In this document: one piece after another, positions 1-8,303 of the stretch
How positions within the stretch are numbered: position 1 is the stretch's first letter
Layout of the letters: each line of letters opens with the position of its first letter
Source of the DNA: Cumulibacter soli
GTDB taxonomy: Bacteria; Actinomycetota; Actinomycetes; Mycobacteriales; Antricoccaceae
Length of the DNA: 64,000 nt
Assembly: GCF_004382795.1 (NCBI RefSeq)
Contig: NZ_SMSG01000002.1
Location: 372,001-436,000 of the forward strand
Reading direction: 5' to 3'
The notes under the pieces: generated by a model
The model's input: the letters and a program-made list of their open reading frames with translations, nothing else
Databases searched by the model: none
What the model was told of the DNA's origin: nothing
Made by a program: the position numbers and the translations under genes

Positions 1-558
1 GGCGAAGGCGCGGCGCTTATCCTCGATGAAGTCCGCACGGGCATCCGTCTCGATCTGCGCGGCGCCTGGGAAACGATCGGCGTCCGCCCCGACCTCACCG
101 CCTACTCCAAGGCCATCGCGAACGGACACCCGATCGCCGCGGTCGTCGGCATCGACGCCCTCAAAGAAGCCGCCAGCAGCATCTATGTCACGGGCAGTTT
201 CTGGTATTCCGCCGTGCCCATGGCCGCCGCGAAGGCGACCATCGAACACGCGCTCGCCATCGACGCGCCGACGCGGATCGCATCGGCCGGTGAGCTCCTG
301 AAGCGCGGTATCGAGGAACAAGGTGCGCACCTCGGCGCACAGATCAGCGGGCCGCTGCAAATGCCGTATCTCAGCTTCGCCGACGATCCCGAACTCACCG
401 TAGCGATGGCTTTCACCGATAGCGCGATACGACACGGCGTACTGATGCACCCGTGGCACACCATGTTCCTCTCTACCGCACACACCGAGGACGTCATCGA
501 CGACGTCTTGAGGAGAACCGCGCGCGCGTTCGACGAGATCGCCGTGCTCAAGAACTAG
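1..558 (+). CDS. Class III (PLP) aminotransferase, glutamate-1-semialdehyde aminomutase-like, C-terminal part
   Basis: The open frame runs in from the left edge, so the N-terminal half is missing; 185 codons remain. The visible part starts with the conserved LDEVRTG block (Asp that contacts the PLP pyridine N) and continues to YSKAIANGHP, which carries the Schiff-base lysine, followed by the GSFWYS segment typical of the glutamate-1-semialdehyde aminomutase branch. Family members move an amino group using pyridoxal phosphate in the cytosol. It lies 29 bp before an ABC transporter binding protein on the same strand and probably belongs to the same operon, which points to a catabolic transaminase rather than the haem-pathway HemL. 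The substrate cannot be told from the sequence. Confidence 0.85.
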   Translation, partial: GEGAALILDEVRTGIRLDLRGAWETIGVRPDLTAYSKAIANGHPIAAVVGIDALKEAASSIYVTGSFWYSAVPMAAAKATIEHALAIDAPTRIASAGELLKRGIEEQGAHLGAQISGPLQMPYLSFADDPELTVAMAFTDSAIRHGVLMHPWHTMFLSTAHTEDVIDDVLRRTARAFDEIAVLKN

Positions 559-587
559 CTCGATCCCAGCCATACGAGGAGTCCACC

Positions 588-2210
588 ATGTTCGGAAAGT
601 TGGTCGCCCGCCGGCCGCGACGAGCGCTCGCTCTCGCCTCGACCCTGCTGCTCGGCGCAAGCCTGACGGCGTGTTCCCCACCGACCTCGGACGAGGGAGG
701 TGGCGGCGGCTCGGATGAAATCATCCTTGGTCGTTCGATGGACACCACCACCCTCGACCTCAGCCGGAACTTCTGCGACAGCTGCCAGATCTACAACGGC
801 GCCGTCTACGAGACTCTGCTGACCGCGACCGCCGCTGATGCCGAACTCGAACCCCTACTTGCCGAGAGCTGGGAAGCAAACGAGGACAACACCGAGTTCA
901 CTTTCCACCTGCGCGACGATGTCACCTTCGCCGACGGTTCACCGCTGGAGGCAAAGGATGTCAAATGGTCGTGGGAGCGTCTGAAGAACATCAAGGGGAA
1001 CGCCAGCTTCATGATGGACGGCGTGAGCGGGATCGATACCCCTGACGAGCACACCGTCGTAGTGCACAGCGAATACCCGAACTCGGCATTCTTCAACATT
1101 GCTTCGGCGTCCTACATGGGCATCATCAACTCGGACGTCGCAATCGAGAACGGCGCGACCGCCGACGAGAACGCGGAGTCCAGCGATGAGGCCGAACAAT
1201 GGTTCATGGCGAATTCCGCCGGCTCCGGGCAATACGTTCTCGATTCCTACCAGGAAGGATCCTCACTGGTCCTTACCCAGAACGAGAACTACTGGGGCGA
1301 AGAGCCGAACTTCTCGAAGGTGACCATCAAGGACGTCGCCGACTCCTCCTCACAACTGCAGCAGCTACAGCAGGGCGACATCGACGTCGCTATGCAGCTA
1401 AGTTTCGATGCGCTCGACCAAATCGAAGCAGACGACAACATCGCCTCTGAAGTCGTGCCGACGTACAACTTCGTCTACGTCGCCCTGTCCCCCGGTGCCC
1501 CGGGAGCGCCCGAGGCACTGGGCGATCCCGAAGTGCGCGATGCGATCCGCAAGGCGATCGACTACGACACCGTGATCGATGCGGTCGTCGCTGGACATGC
1601 AGATAAGCAGTCGACGGCGATTCCGAACGGATTCGATGGTTCGGCCGATCTGCCGCTGCCCGAGTACGACGTCGCGGCCGCCAAGAAACAGCTCGCAGAT
1701 GCCGGGTACGCCGATGGGTTCGATATCGACGTCACCTTCCCCACGTTCACCATCTACGGCGTCAACTTCAGCACCATGTTCCAGTCGATCCAGCAGAGTC
1801 TTTCCGAAGTCGGAATCACGTTGAACCTGAATCCGATCGAGTACTCGGCATGGAGCGAACAGCTCGGCAGCGCCGGTATCCCGATGACCTCGGTGTATTA
1901 CGCGCCGGACCATCCGGACACTGTCCAGTACGCGCAGTACTTCTCACGCGCCGAAGGCGCCACGTGGGGTGACCGCGCCGGTCTGCCGGCAGATCCCAAG
2001 CAGACCGACTTGATGGCCGATTCGCTGGCGCAGACCGGGGATGAGCGTCTGGCGACGCTGACCGAACTCGGTCAGGCGATGTACGACGATGCGATCATTC
2101 TGCCGATCGCTAACCCGCAGGTCATCCTGGCAAATGGCACCAATGTGGAAGGCAATAACTACCACATCACCCACAACATCGACCTGGAGCAGTTGACGTT
2201 CACCGATTAA
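588..2210 (+). CDS. ABC transporter substrate-binding lipoprotein, family 5 (DppA/OppA-like)
   Basis: 540 aa extracytoplasmic solute receptor. The ATG at 588 follows an ACGAGGAG ribosome site and gives a classic lipoprotein signal: basic N-terminus, hydrophobic stretch, lipobox LTAC with the lipidated cysteine at residue 29, then a Gly-rich linker. The open frame extends 135 bp further upstream, but that overlaps the aminotransferase and would destroy the signal peptide. The mature protein looks like the SBP_bac_5 fold (for example ESWEANEDNTEFTFHLRDDV near the N-terminus). The family binds peptides, but also glycosides, nickel chelates and opines. It is the first gene of a full importer set followed by a kinase and an aldolase, so a non-peptide ligand is quite possible. 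Confidence 0.92.
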   Translation: MFGKLVARRPRRALALASTLLLGASLTACSPPTSDEGGGGGSDEIILGRSMDTTTLDLSRNFCDSCQIYNGAVYETLLTATAADAELEPLLAESWEANEDNTEFTFHLRDDVTFADGSPLEAKDVKWSWERLKNIKGNASFMMDGVSGIDTPDEHTVVVHSEYPNSAFFNIASASYMGIINSDVAIENGATADENAESSDEAEQWFMANSAGSGQYVLDSYQEGSSLVLTQNENYWGEEPNFSKVTIKDVADSSSQLQQLQQGDIDVAMQLSFDALDQIEADDNIASEVVPTYNFVYVALSPGAPGAPEALGDPEVRDAIRKAIDYDTVIDAVVAGHADKQSTAIPNGFDGSADLPLPEYDVAAAKKQLADAGYADGFDIDVTFPTFTIYGVNFSTMFQSIQQSLSEVGITLNLNPIEYSAWSEQLGSAGIPMTSVYYAPDHPDTVQYAQYFSRAEGATWGDRAGLPADPKQTDLMADSLAQTGDERLATLTELGQAMYDDAIILPIANPQVILANGTNVEGNNYHITHNIDLEQLTFTD

Positions 2211-2218
2211 CCATTCAA

Positions 2219-2251
2219 CGGCGCCAGGCGAGCATTCCTCGGCTGGCGCCG
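2219..2251 (+). other. Stem-loop between binding-protein and permease genes
   Basis: CGGCGCCAG (2219-2227) pairs perfectly with CTGGCGCCG (2243-2251) across a 15-nt loop, starting 9 nt after the stop of the binding-protein gene. There is no T-run. Such intra-operon hairpins commonly protect the upstream message so that the binding protein is made in excess over the permease; that role is inferred here. Confidence 0.6.
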
Positions 2252-2281
2252 TCGGATCGGTGTCCGCTTTGAGAGGACTCG

Positions 2282-3295
2282 ATGCTTCGATTCACGCTGA
2301 AACGCCTGGCTCTCGTTCCCTTCTTGCTCTGGGGAATCGTGACCATCGCGTTCTTCCTGTCTCACTCGATCTCGAGTAACCCGCTCGCTTCGATCGTCGG
2401 CGAGCGGAACCTCAACAATCCGCAGATCGTCGCGGCGGCTAAGGCGAAATGGGGCTTGGACGAGTCCCTGGGCATGCAATACCTGCTATATCTGAAGAAT
2501 CTGTTGCAGGGCGATATGGGGACGTCGTTTCGCACTCGTCAACCCGTGCTCAGTGACCTGACCACCCGCCTGCCCGCGACCTTCGAACTCGCGCTGGCGG
2601 CGCTGCTGATCGGGGTCCTGCTCGGGATCGTGCTGGGCATGCTCGCTGCGCGTTTCAAAGGCAAGGCGCTCGACAGCGTCATCCGCGTGCTCGCACTGAC
2701 CGGTTCCTCGCTCCCGATCTTCTGGGTCGGCCTACTGTTCTTGTTCCTGTTCTACGCGACCCTGGGTATCGCACCCGGCCCCGGACGGCTGTCGGCCCGC
2801 GTCGAGCCACCGGACTTCATCACCGGCTTCTATACCGTCGATTCACTGCTGGCCGGTAATGGTCCGCTGTTCTACGACGCGTTCATTCACCTGCTCATGC
2901 CCGCTTTCGTGATGAGTTTGCCACTGCTGGGCACGGTGATCCGGATGGTCCGCGCCCAGATTCTGCAGGAGGAGAGCGCGGACTACGTGCGGACCGCCCG
3001 CGCCAAGGGCTTAACCACCACACAGGTGCTGAACCGTCACGTGCTGCGCAACGCGATCACCCCGGTCGTGACCATCATCGGAATATCGATCGGCATGTTG
3101 ATCATGGGAGCGGTCCTGATCGAGACCATCTTCTCCTGGAACGGAATCGGCACGTACGCCGTGGAATCCGCGCGCTCCCTCGACTTCCCCGCTATCACCG
3201 GCGTCTGCCTGGTCGGCGGTGCCATCTTCCTGCTGGCGAACCTCCTGACTGACCTCGCGTACGCCGTGATCGACCCGAGGGTGAGGCTGCGATGA
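2282..3295 (+). CDS. ABC transporter permease, DppB-like
   Basis: 337 aa inner-membrane permease of the dipeptide/oligopeptide/nickel type. It begins MLRFTLKRLALVPFLLWGIV, the usual first membrane helix of this subfamily, and ends in LAYAVIDPRVRLR, a hallmark C-terminus. The cytoplasmic EAA loop is visible as DYVRTARAKGLTTTQVLNRH. About six membrane segments are present. GAGAGGA lies 5-6 nt before the ATG. Its last four bases overlap the start of the second permease (ATGA at 3292-3295), so the two are translationally coupled and should form a heterodimer. Confidence 0.95.
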   Translation: MLRFTLKRLALVPFLLWGIVTIAFFLSHSISSNPLASIVGERNLNNPQIVAAAKAKWGLDESLGMQYLLYLKNLLQGDMGTSFRTRQPVLSDLTTRLPATFELALAALLIGVLLGIVLGMLAARFKGKALDSVIRVLALTGSSLPIFWVGLLFLFLFYATLGIAPGPGRLSARVEPPDFITGFYTVDSLLAGNGPLFYDAFIHLLMPAFVMSLPLLGTVIRMVRAQILQEESADYVRTARAKGLTTTQVLNRHVLRNAITPVVTIIGISIGMLIMGAVLIETIFSWNGIGTYAVESARSLDFPAITGVCLVGGAIFLLANLLTDLAYAVIDPRVRLR

Positions 3296-4179
3296 GTACC
3301 GTCCCCGATGCTCCCGCCGCGTCCAACCTGACTACCGGCGGACACCAAGCCTCGCTGCGGGCACGAATCAAGCCGTTCATTCGACCGCAGATCGTCTTCG
3401 GTGTCGTGATGATCGCGCTCTGGGCGCTCATCATCGCGCTGGCCGGCGTGATCTCCCCACACGATGCATTCGCGGCATCCGGCCCACGACTGCAATCGCC
3501 CTCCGGCTCGCATCTTTTCGGTACCGACGCGCTCGGGCGGGACGTGCTGTCTCGCGTCCTGCACGGCGCGCGCCAATCCATCCCGATTGCCGTGCTCACG
3601 ATCGTGATCGCCGTCGTCATCGGCAGCCTGCTCGGCGCACTAGCCGGGTTCTTCGGCGGGATCTGCGATGCCGTCGTGATGCGACTAGCCGACATCACCA
3701 TGGCGTTCCCGCCGATCCTGCTCGCCATGGCAGTCGCGGCAGCGCTCGGACCTGGTCTCTGGAATGCCTTCATCGCGATCGTCATCGTGTGGTGGCCGAT
3801 CTACGCCCGCCTCGTACGAGGGCAAATCCTCTCGATCAAAGAACGCGAGCACGTTACCGCCGCTCGCGCGATCGGGATGGGTCGCGCGAAGATACTGCGA
3901 AAGCACGTGCTGCCGCATTCGCTCACCCCGATCGTGGTCAGCGCGACGATCGACCTCGGCACGATCATCATCATGATCGCGTCACTGAGCTTCCTCGGAC
4001 TGGGCGCCCTGCCGCCCTCTCCTGAATGGGGCGCGATGATCACCGACGGCGCGGCTAACTTCTATCAGTGGTGGATCGCGGCAGGACCAGGCTTAGCCAT
4101 GGTCTCGATCGTGCTCGCGGTGAACTTCCTCGGCGACGGTATGCGGGATGTGCTCGATGTACGAACGAGCGGCCGATGA
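3292..4179 (+). CDS. ABC transporter permease, DppC-like
   Basis: 295 aa partner permease. An N-terminal membrane helix (about residues 35-55) is followed by the FGTDALGRDVLSRVLHGAR motif typical of DppC/OppC proteins and an EAA loop, REHVTAARAIGMGRAKILRK. The C-terminal LDVRTSGR resembles the LDPR end of the family. It starts inside the stop of the DppB-like gene (ATGA overlap), and the ATPase gene follows immediately, as expected for one transcription unit. Confidence 0.95.
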   Translation: MSTVPDAPAASNLTTGGHQASLRARIKPFIRPQIVFGVVMIALWALIIALAGVISPHDAFAASGPRLQSPSGSHLFGTDALGRDVLSRVLHGARQSIPIAVLTIVIAVVIGSLLGALAGFFGGICDAVVMRLADITMAFPPILLAMAVAAALGPGLWNAFIAIVIVWWPIYARLVRGQILSIKEREHVTAARAIGMGRAKILRKHVLPHSLTPIVVSATIDLGTIIIMIASLSFLGLGALPPSPEWGAMITDGAANFYQWWIAAGPGLAMVSIVLAVNFLGDGMRDVLDVRTSGR

Positions 4180-4208
4180 GCACGGACTTAGGCACGAAGG
4201 AAGCAACC

Positions 4209-5819
4209 ATGCCACCGCAGCGGCCGGTACTGGACATCCGCGATCTCTCGGTCACCTTCAGCACCGCGCGCGGCGAAGTGCACGCCGTGCGGGGCGCGAC
4301 GCTGGCGATTCAACCGGGTCAGACGGTCGCGCTCGTCGGCGAGTCAGGATCGGGCAAGTCCACGCTGGCCGCGGTGCTTTATCGACTACTGGCCGAGAAC
4401 GCAGAGATCACCTCGGGATCGGTCACCTTCGACGGAACCGACCTGCTGGCGATCAGCGACAAACAAATGAACGACGTCCGAGGCAAGCAGATCGGCCTGG
4501 TTCCGCAGGACCCGATGTCAAACCTCGACCCGTTGATGACGATCGGCAAACAGATCGCTGAAGTATTCGTGATCCACGGGATCGCGAAGGGCAAGGAAGC
4601 TACCCGCCGCAGCATCGAGCTGCTCGAGATGGTTGGCATCGATGATCCCGCTCGCCGCGCGCGTCAGTACCCACACGAGTTCTCCGGCGGGATGCGCCAA
4701 CGTGTTCTGATCGCGATGGCGCTGGCATGTCAGCCCACCTTGCTGATCGCCGACGAACCCACCTCGGCACTCGATGTCACCGTGCAGAAACTCATCCTCG
4801 ACCAATTAGCCGAGTTGACCACCTCGATGGGTACGACCTTGCTGCTGGTCACACACGATCTCGGACTCGCCGGCGAGCGCGCCGATCACATGGTGGTGAT
4901 GAACAAGGGACAGATCGTCGAGTCCGGCCCGGCGGCGCAGATCCTCACCGACCCGCAAGACGGGTACACCAAGCGCCTGATCGCCGCCGCGCCCGGCCTG
5001 TTGACGGACTCACTGGTCGGATCGGCGCCCGAAGGCGAACCCGTGATCGAGGCCAGCGGGATCACCAAACGCTACCGAGTGCGTTCTGGTCTGCTTCGAC
5101 GTACGGACTTCACCGCCGTCGATGACGTGTCGCTGAGTGTTCGACGCGGACAGACCGTAGGTATCGTCGGCGAGAGCGGATCCGGAAAATCCACCACCGC
5201 AAAACTGTTGCTGCAACTCGAAGGAGTCACCTCCGGTGAGATGACGTTCCGCGGTCGGACGGCGACACGATTGTCCGGCGAAGATCTACTGGGGTTCCGG
5301 CGGCAGGTCCAGCCGGTGTTCCAGAACCCGTACGCCTCACTCGACCCGCGATACAGCATCGGGGACGCGATCCGTGAACCACTGGACGTGCATCGCATCG
5401 GCACCCTCACCGAGCGAAATGCTCGCGTGGTGGATCTGTTGGAGCAGGTCGCGCTAGATGGCACGTACGCCGATCGATACCCGCACGAACTGTCCGGCGG
5501 ACAGCGGCAACGCGTCGCGATCGCCCGCGCACTGGCACTCGATCCCGAACTCGTCGTCCTGGATGAGGCCGTCTCGGCGTTGGATGTGCTGGTGCAGGAA
5601 CAGATTCTGGAGCTTCTCGTCGACTTGCAGCGCCGCCGGTCGCTGAGTTATGTGTTCATCAGCCACGACCTCGCAGTCATCAGAATGATCTCGCACTACG
5701 TGCACGTGATGCGTGCGGGCAAAGTCGTCGAGAGCGGCACACCGCAAGACATCTTCGAGAACCCGCAGCATGAGTACACCAAGAACCTGCTCGCCGCGAT
5801 CCCTACGACCAAGCTGTAG
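4209..5819 (+). CDS. Dipeptide-type ABC transporter ATPase, fused DppD-DppF
   Basis: 536 aa with two complete nucleotide-binding domains in one chain. Domain 1 has Walker A GESGSGKS (44-51), signature FSGGMRQRV and Walker B LLIADEPTSALD. Domain 2 has Walker A GESGSGKS (321-328), signature LSGGQRQRV and Walker B LVVLDEAVSALD, where the usual Pro after the catalytic Glu is Ala. Each domain is followed by the oligopeptide-family tail (QDGYTKRLIAAAP and QHEYTKNLLAAIP). I chose ATG 4209 because AAGGAAG sits about 6 nt upstream; an alternative ATG at 4176 overlaps the permease stop (ATGA) and would add 11 residues. It energises import by the two permeases. Confidence 0.93.
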   Translation: MPPQRPVLDIRDLSVTFSTARGEVHAVRGATLAIQPGQTVALVGESGSGKSTLAAVLYRLLAENAEITSGSVTFDGTDLLAISDKQMNDVRGKQIGLVPQDPMSNLDPLMTIGKQIAEVFVIHGIAKGKEATRRSIELLEMVGIDDPARRARQYPHEFSGGMRQRVLIAMALACQPTLLIADEPTSALDVTVQKLILDQLAELTTSMGTTLLLVTHDLGLAGERADHMVVMNKGQIVESGPAAQILTDPQDGYTKRLIAAAPGLLTDSLVGSAPEGEPVIEASGITKRYRVRSGLLRRTDFTAVDDVSLSVRRGQTVGIVGESGSGKSTTAKLLLQLEGVTSGEMTFRGRTATRLSGEDLLGFRRQVQPVFQNPYASLDPRYSIGDAIREPLDVHRIGTLTERNARVVDLLEQVALDGTYADRYPHELSGGQRQRVAIARALALDPELVVLDEAVSALDVLVQEQILELLVDLQRRRSLSYVFISHDLAVIRMISHYVHVMRAGKVVESGTPQDIFENPQHEYTKNLLAAIPTTKL

Positions 5820-5843
5820 CCAGCGCGTCTGGAAGGAACCCGC

Positions 5844-6842
5844 ATGACCTCCCCTCTCGGCACCGTCGCCGCGTTCGGCCCGTACATCATCGACGTCCTC
5901 GGTCGTCCCGTCAGCGAGATCCCGCCCGGTCAAGGCGGCATCGTGCTGGACGAAATCAAGATGACTGTCGCCGGAACTGGCGGCGGCGCAGCGGTCGACC
6001 TCGCCAAACTCGGCTGGGACGTCGCGGCGTACGGCGCGATCGCGACCGATGCACTCGGGGTGTTCCTGCGCGCGCAACTCGAGCAGTACGGCGTCGACAC
6101 CTCTGGATTGGCCGTCAAGGACGGCGTACAGACCTCGTCGACGATTCTGCCGATCCGCGCCAACGGCGAGCGGCCCTCGATGCATGTGCGCGGCGCGACC
6201 GCGCTCATGCACCCGAGCGACCTCGATCTTGAGGTCCTACACCACGCCGACGCACTCCTCGTTGGCGGCCCCGAAACCATGCCGCACTTCCTCACCGAGG
6301 ACGGGATCGCCGTCCTCTCGGGATTCCGCGCGCTCGGTAAACCCGTGTTCATGGATCTGTTGCACTCGGGAGCTCCCGCCGAGCAAGCGACGCTGCTGGA
6401 ACTGATCGCGCAGACGGATTGGTTCATGCCGAACGACGACCAGTTGCGCGCGCTCACCGGACTCGATGACCTCGTTGAGGCCGCACGCAGTGTGCTCGCG
6501 GTCGGGGCCGGTGCCGTGGCGGTCACCACCGGCGCCGACGGCGCGCTACTCGTTCGCAATGATGCTGAACCGGTGACCGTGCCCGCGTTCACCACGCGTG
6601 TGGTGGACACGACCGGTTGTGGGGACTCGTTCAACTCCGGGATGATGACGGGGATCCTCATCGGCTGCAGCGCTGAGGACGCCGCGTTGATCGGCTGCGC
6701 CTGTGGCGCGTTGGTGGCTTCGGGTTTGGGCTCGGATGCCGGGATCACCGACCTCGACGGCGTCCTGGCCGTCATCGCCGGTGAGAACGCCGATGCCGCC
6801 GCGCGCATTTCGGCGCGGCTAACCGAACGGAGCACCCGATGA
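5844..6842 (+). CDS. PfkB-family carbohydrate kinase
   Basis: 332 aa ribokinase-like sugar kinase. The N-terminal glycine-rich substrate motif is seen at TVAGTGGGAAVDLAKLGWDV, and the C-terminal anion-hole/catalytic signature at VDTTGCGDSFNSG (general base Asp in GD). The family phosphorylates sugars, nucleosides or small polyols using ATP in the cytosol. It lies 24 bp after the ABC ATPase gene and overlaps the next gene by ATGA, so it is in the transporter operon. A kinase immediately before a class II aldolase suggests that an imported sugar-like compound is phosphorylated and then cleaved. The exact substrate is unknown. Confidence 0.92.
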   Translation: MTSPLGTVAAFGPYIIDVLGRPVSEIPPGQGGIVLDEIKMTVAGTGGGAAVDLAKLGWDVAAYGAIATDALGVFLRAQLEQYGVDTSGLAVKDGVQTSSTILPIRANGERPSMHVRGATALMHPSDLDLEVLHHADALLVGGPETMPHFLTEDGIAVLSGFRALGKPVFMDLLHSGAPAEQATLLELIAQTDWFMPNDDQLRALTGLDDLVEAARSVLAVGAGAVAVTTGADGALLVRNDAEPVTVPAFTTRVVDTTGCGDSFNSGMMTGILIGCSAEDAALIGCACGALVASGLGSDAGITDLDGVLAVIAGENADAAARISARLTERSTR

Positions 6843-7468
6843 GCGAGCACGATGTACTGGCCTCGCGTTGCCGCGATATCGCCGAGCGCGGCGTGGCGCT
6901 CGGCGGCGCCGGGAACGTCAGCATCCGGGTCGGCGACACCGTACTGATCACCCGCGCCGGGCTGCGACTCGAACGCGCCACCGCAGCGGACATGTGCGCC
7001 CTCACCTTGGATGGCGAACAACTCAGCGGTGCACGACCCTCCTCGGAGACCGGGCTGCATTTAGGGATCTATCGCCGTTCTGAGGCCCGCGCCATCGTGC
7101 ACACGCATAGCCGCGTGTCCGTGGCCGTGGGCCTGGTCCTCGACGAGTTACCGCGAGTGCACTACAACATTCGACGTCTAGGCGGCCGGGTGCCGACCGT
7201 CCCGTACTACGTATTCGGTTCGGCAGAACTCGCCGACGCGGTAGGCGATCAGGTCGCGGCCGGCCACGCGTCGGTTCTCATGCGCAACCATGGATCGGTG
7301 AGTTGCGCGAGTTCGCTGGCGGAAGCGATCGAGTTCACCGAGATGACGGACTGGCTGTGCGATGTCTACCTCACGGCCCGGCAACTCGGCGAGCCCTCGG
7401 TGCTATCTGCCGAACAACTCGACGAGGTCGCCGCCCAGGCTGCGCGACTCGACTACGGATCGGCGTGA
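6839..7468 (+). CDS. Class II aldolase/adducin family protein (fuculose-phosphate aldolase-like)
   Basis: 209 aa. Features of zinc class II aldolases/epimerases (FucA/AraD fold) are visible: GGAGNVSIR near the N-terminus (phosphate-binding loop), SSETGLHLGIYR, the metal-binding HTHSR pair, and a later MRNHGSV histidine. The acidic residue usually at the GTAE position corresponds to the E of SSETGLH. Members cleave a sugar phosphate retro-aldolically or epimerise it. The ATG overlaps the kinase stop codon, so kinase and aldolase are co-translated, consistent with consecutive steps. It is the last gene of the rightward operon. Confidence 0.9.
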   Translation: MSEHDVLASRCRDIAERGVALGGAGNVSIRVGDTVLITRAGLRLERATAADMCALTLDGEQLSGARPSSETGLHLGIYRRSEARAIVHTHSRVSVAVGLVLDELPRVHYNIRRLGGRVPTVPYYVFGSAELADAVGDQVAAGHASVLMRNHGSVSCASSLAEAIEFTEMTDWLCDVYLTARQLGEPSVLSAEQLDEVAAQAARLDYGSA

Positions 7469-7529
7469 CCTAAAGAATCCGCAGCCCCTCTGACCCGCCC
7501 GATCACTACGCTCGCCTTCGTCCGGATCG

Positions 7530-8288
7530 TCACAATTGGACGCCGCGGGTAAGTGCGCCGTCGATGACGAGGTTCGTACCGCTGATAAAACTCGCCTTAT
7601 CGGAGGCGAGGAACACCACGCCGGCAGCGATCTCCTCCGGACGCGCCATCCGGCCGGTCGGGTTCAGGCCGAGTGCTGAGTCGAAAAGGGTCGGATCGCC
7701 GTTCTCGATGGATTCCCACACGCCGCCCTCGAAGTAGGTATTGCCCGGGCTGACCGTATTGGCGCGGATGCCTTCTGCCGCGAGGTTGTACGCGAGCCCC
7801 TGCGTGTAATGCACGATCGCGGCCTTCATCACACCGTACGGTCCCGCGGTGAAGTCGATCTCCCGACCGGACACACTTGAAATGGTCACGATTGACGGGC
7901 AGTTCCCGCGGCGCAAATGCGGCAGAGCGGCCTCCACCAGCCGTACCGACCCCATCATGTCGACGCTGAATGAGCTCTGCCAGTTCTCTGGCGTATCGGG
8001 GATCGCCAGCGCGCTGACATTGGCGACCACGATATCGATTCCGCCGAGTTCTGCCGCACACGACGCTACCCATGCCGTCAGCGCCTGCGGGTCGCCCACG
8101 TCCACAGCGCTACCGTGAACCCGTCCCCGCTCCGCGAGTTCGTTCTGCGCGGCGGCGACGCCGTCCGGTGTTCGGGCGCAGAACGCCACCTGCGCGCCCT
8201 CGTCCACCAAAGCCTCGACGACGGCTCGACCAATTCCGCGGGTACCGCCGGTGACGAGTGCACGACGGCCAGCGAGGTTGAGTTCCAT
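7530..8288 (-). CDS. SDR family NAD(P)-dependent oxidoreductase
   Basis: 252 aa classical short-chain dehydrogenase. The Rossmann motif TGGTRGIG is at about residues 14-21, NVSA replaces the usual NNAG, the catalytic Ser lies in TISSVSG, and the YxxxK pair is YGVMK. The C-terminus FISGTNLVIDGALTRGVQL is typical of FabG-like members. It lies 15 bp after the acetamidase-like gene on the same strand and converges on the transporter-aldolase operon. Substrate unknown; co-location suggests a redox step in the same catabolic pathway. Confidence 0.92.
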   Translation of the reverse strand: MELNLAGRRALVTGGTRGIGRAVVEALVDEGAQVAFCARTPDGVAAAQNELAERGRVHGSAVDVGDPQALTAWVASCAAELGGIDIVVANVSALAIPDTPENWQSSFSVDMMGSVRLVEAALPHLRRGNCPSIVTISSVSGREIDFTAGPYGVMKAAIVHYTQGLAYNLAAEGIRANTVSPGNTYFEGGVWESIENGDPTLFDSALGLNPTGRMARPEEIAAGVVFLASDKASFISGTNLVIDGALTRGVQL

Positions 8289-8303
8289 GGCGGGTCCTCC
8301 GAA

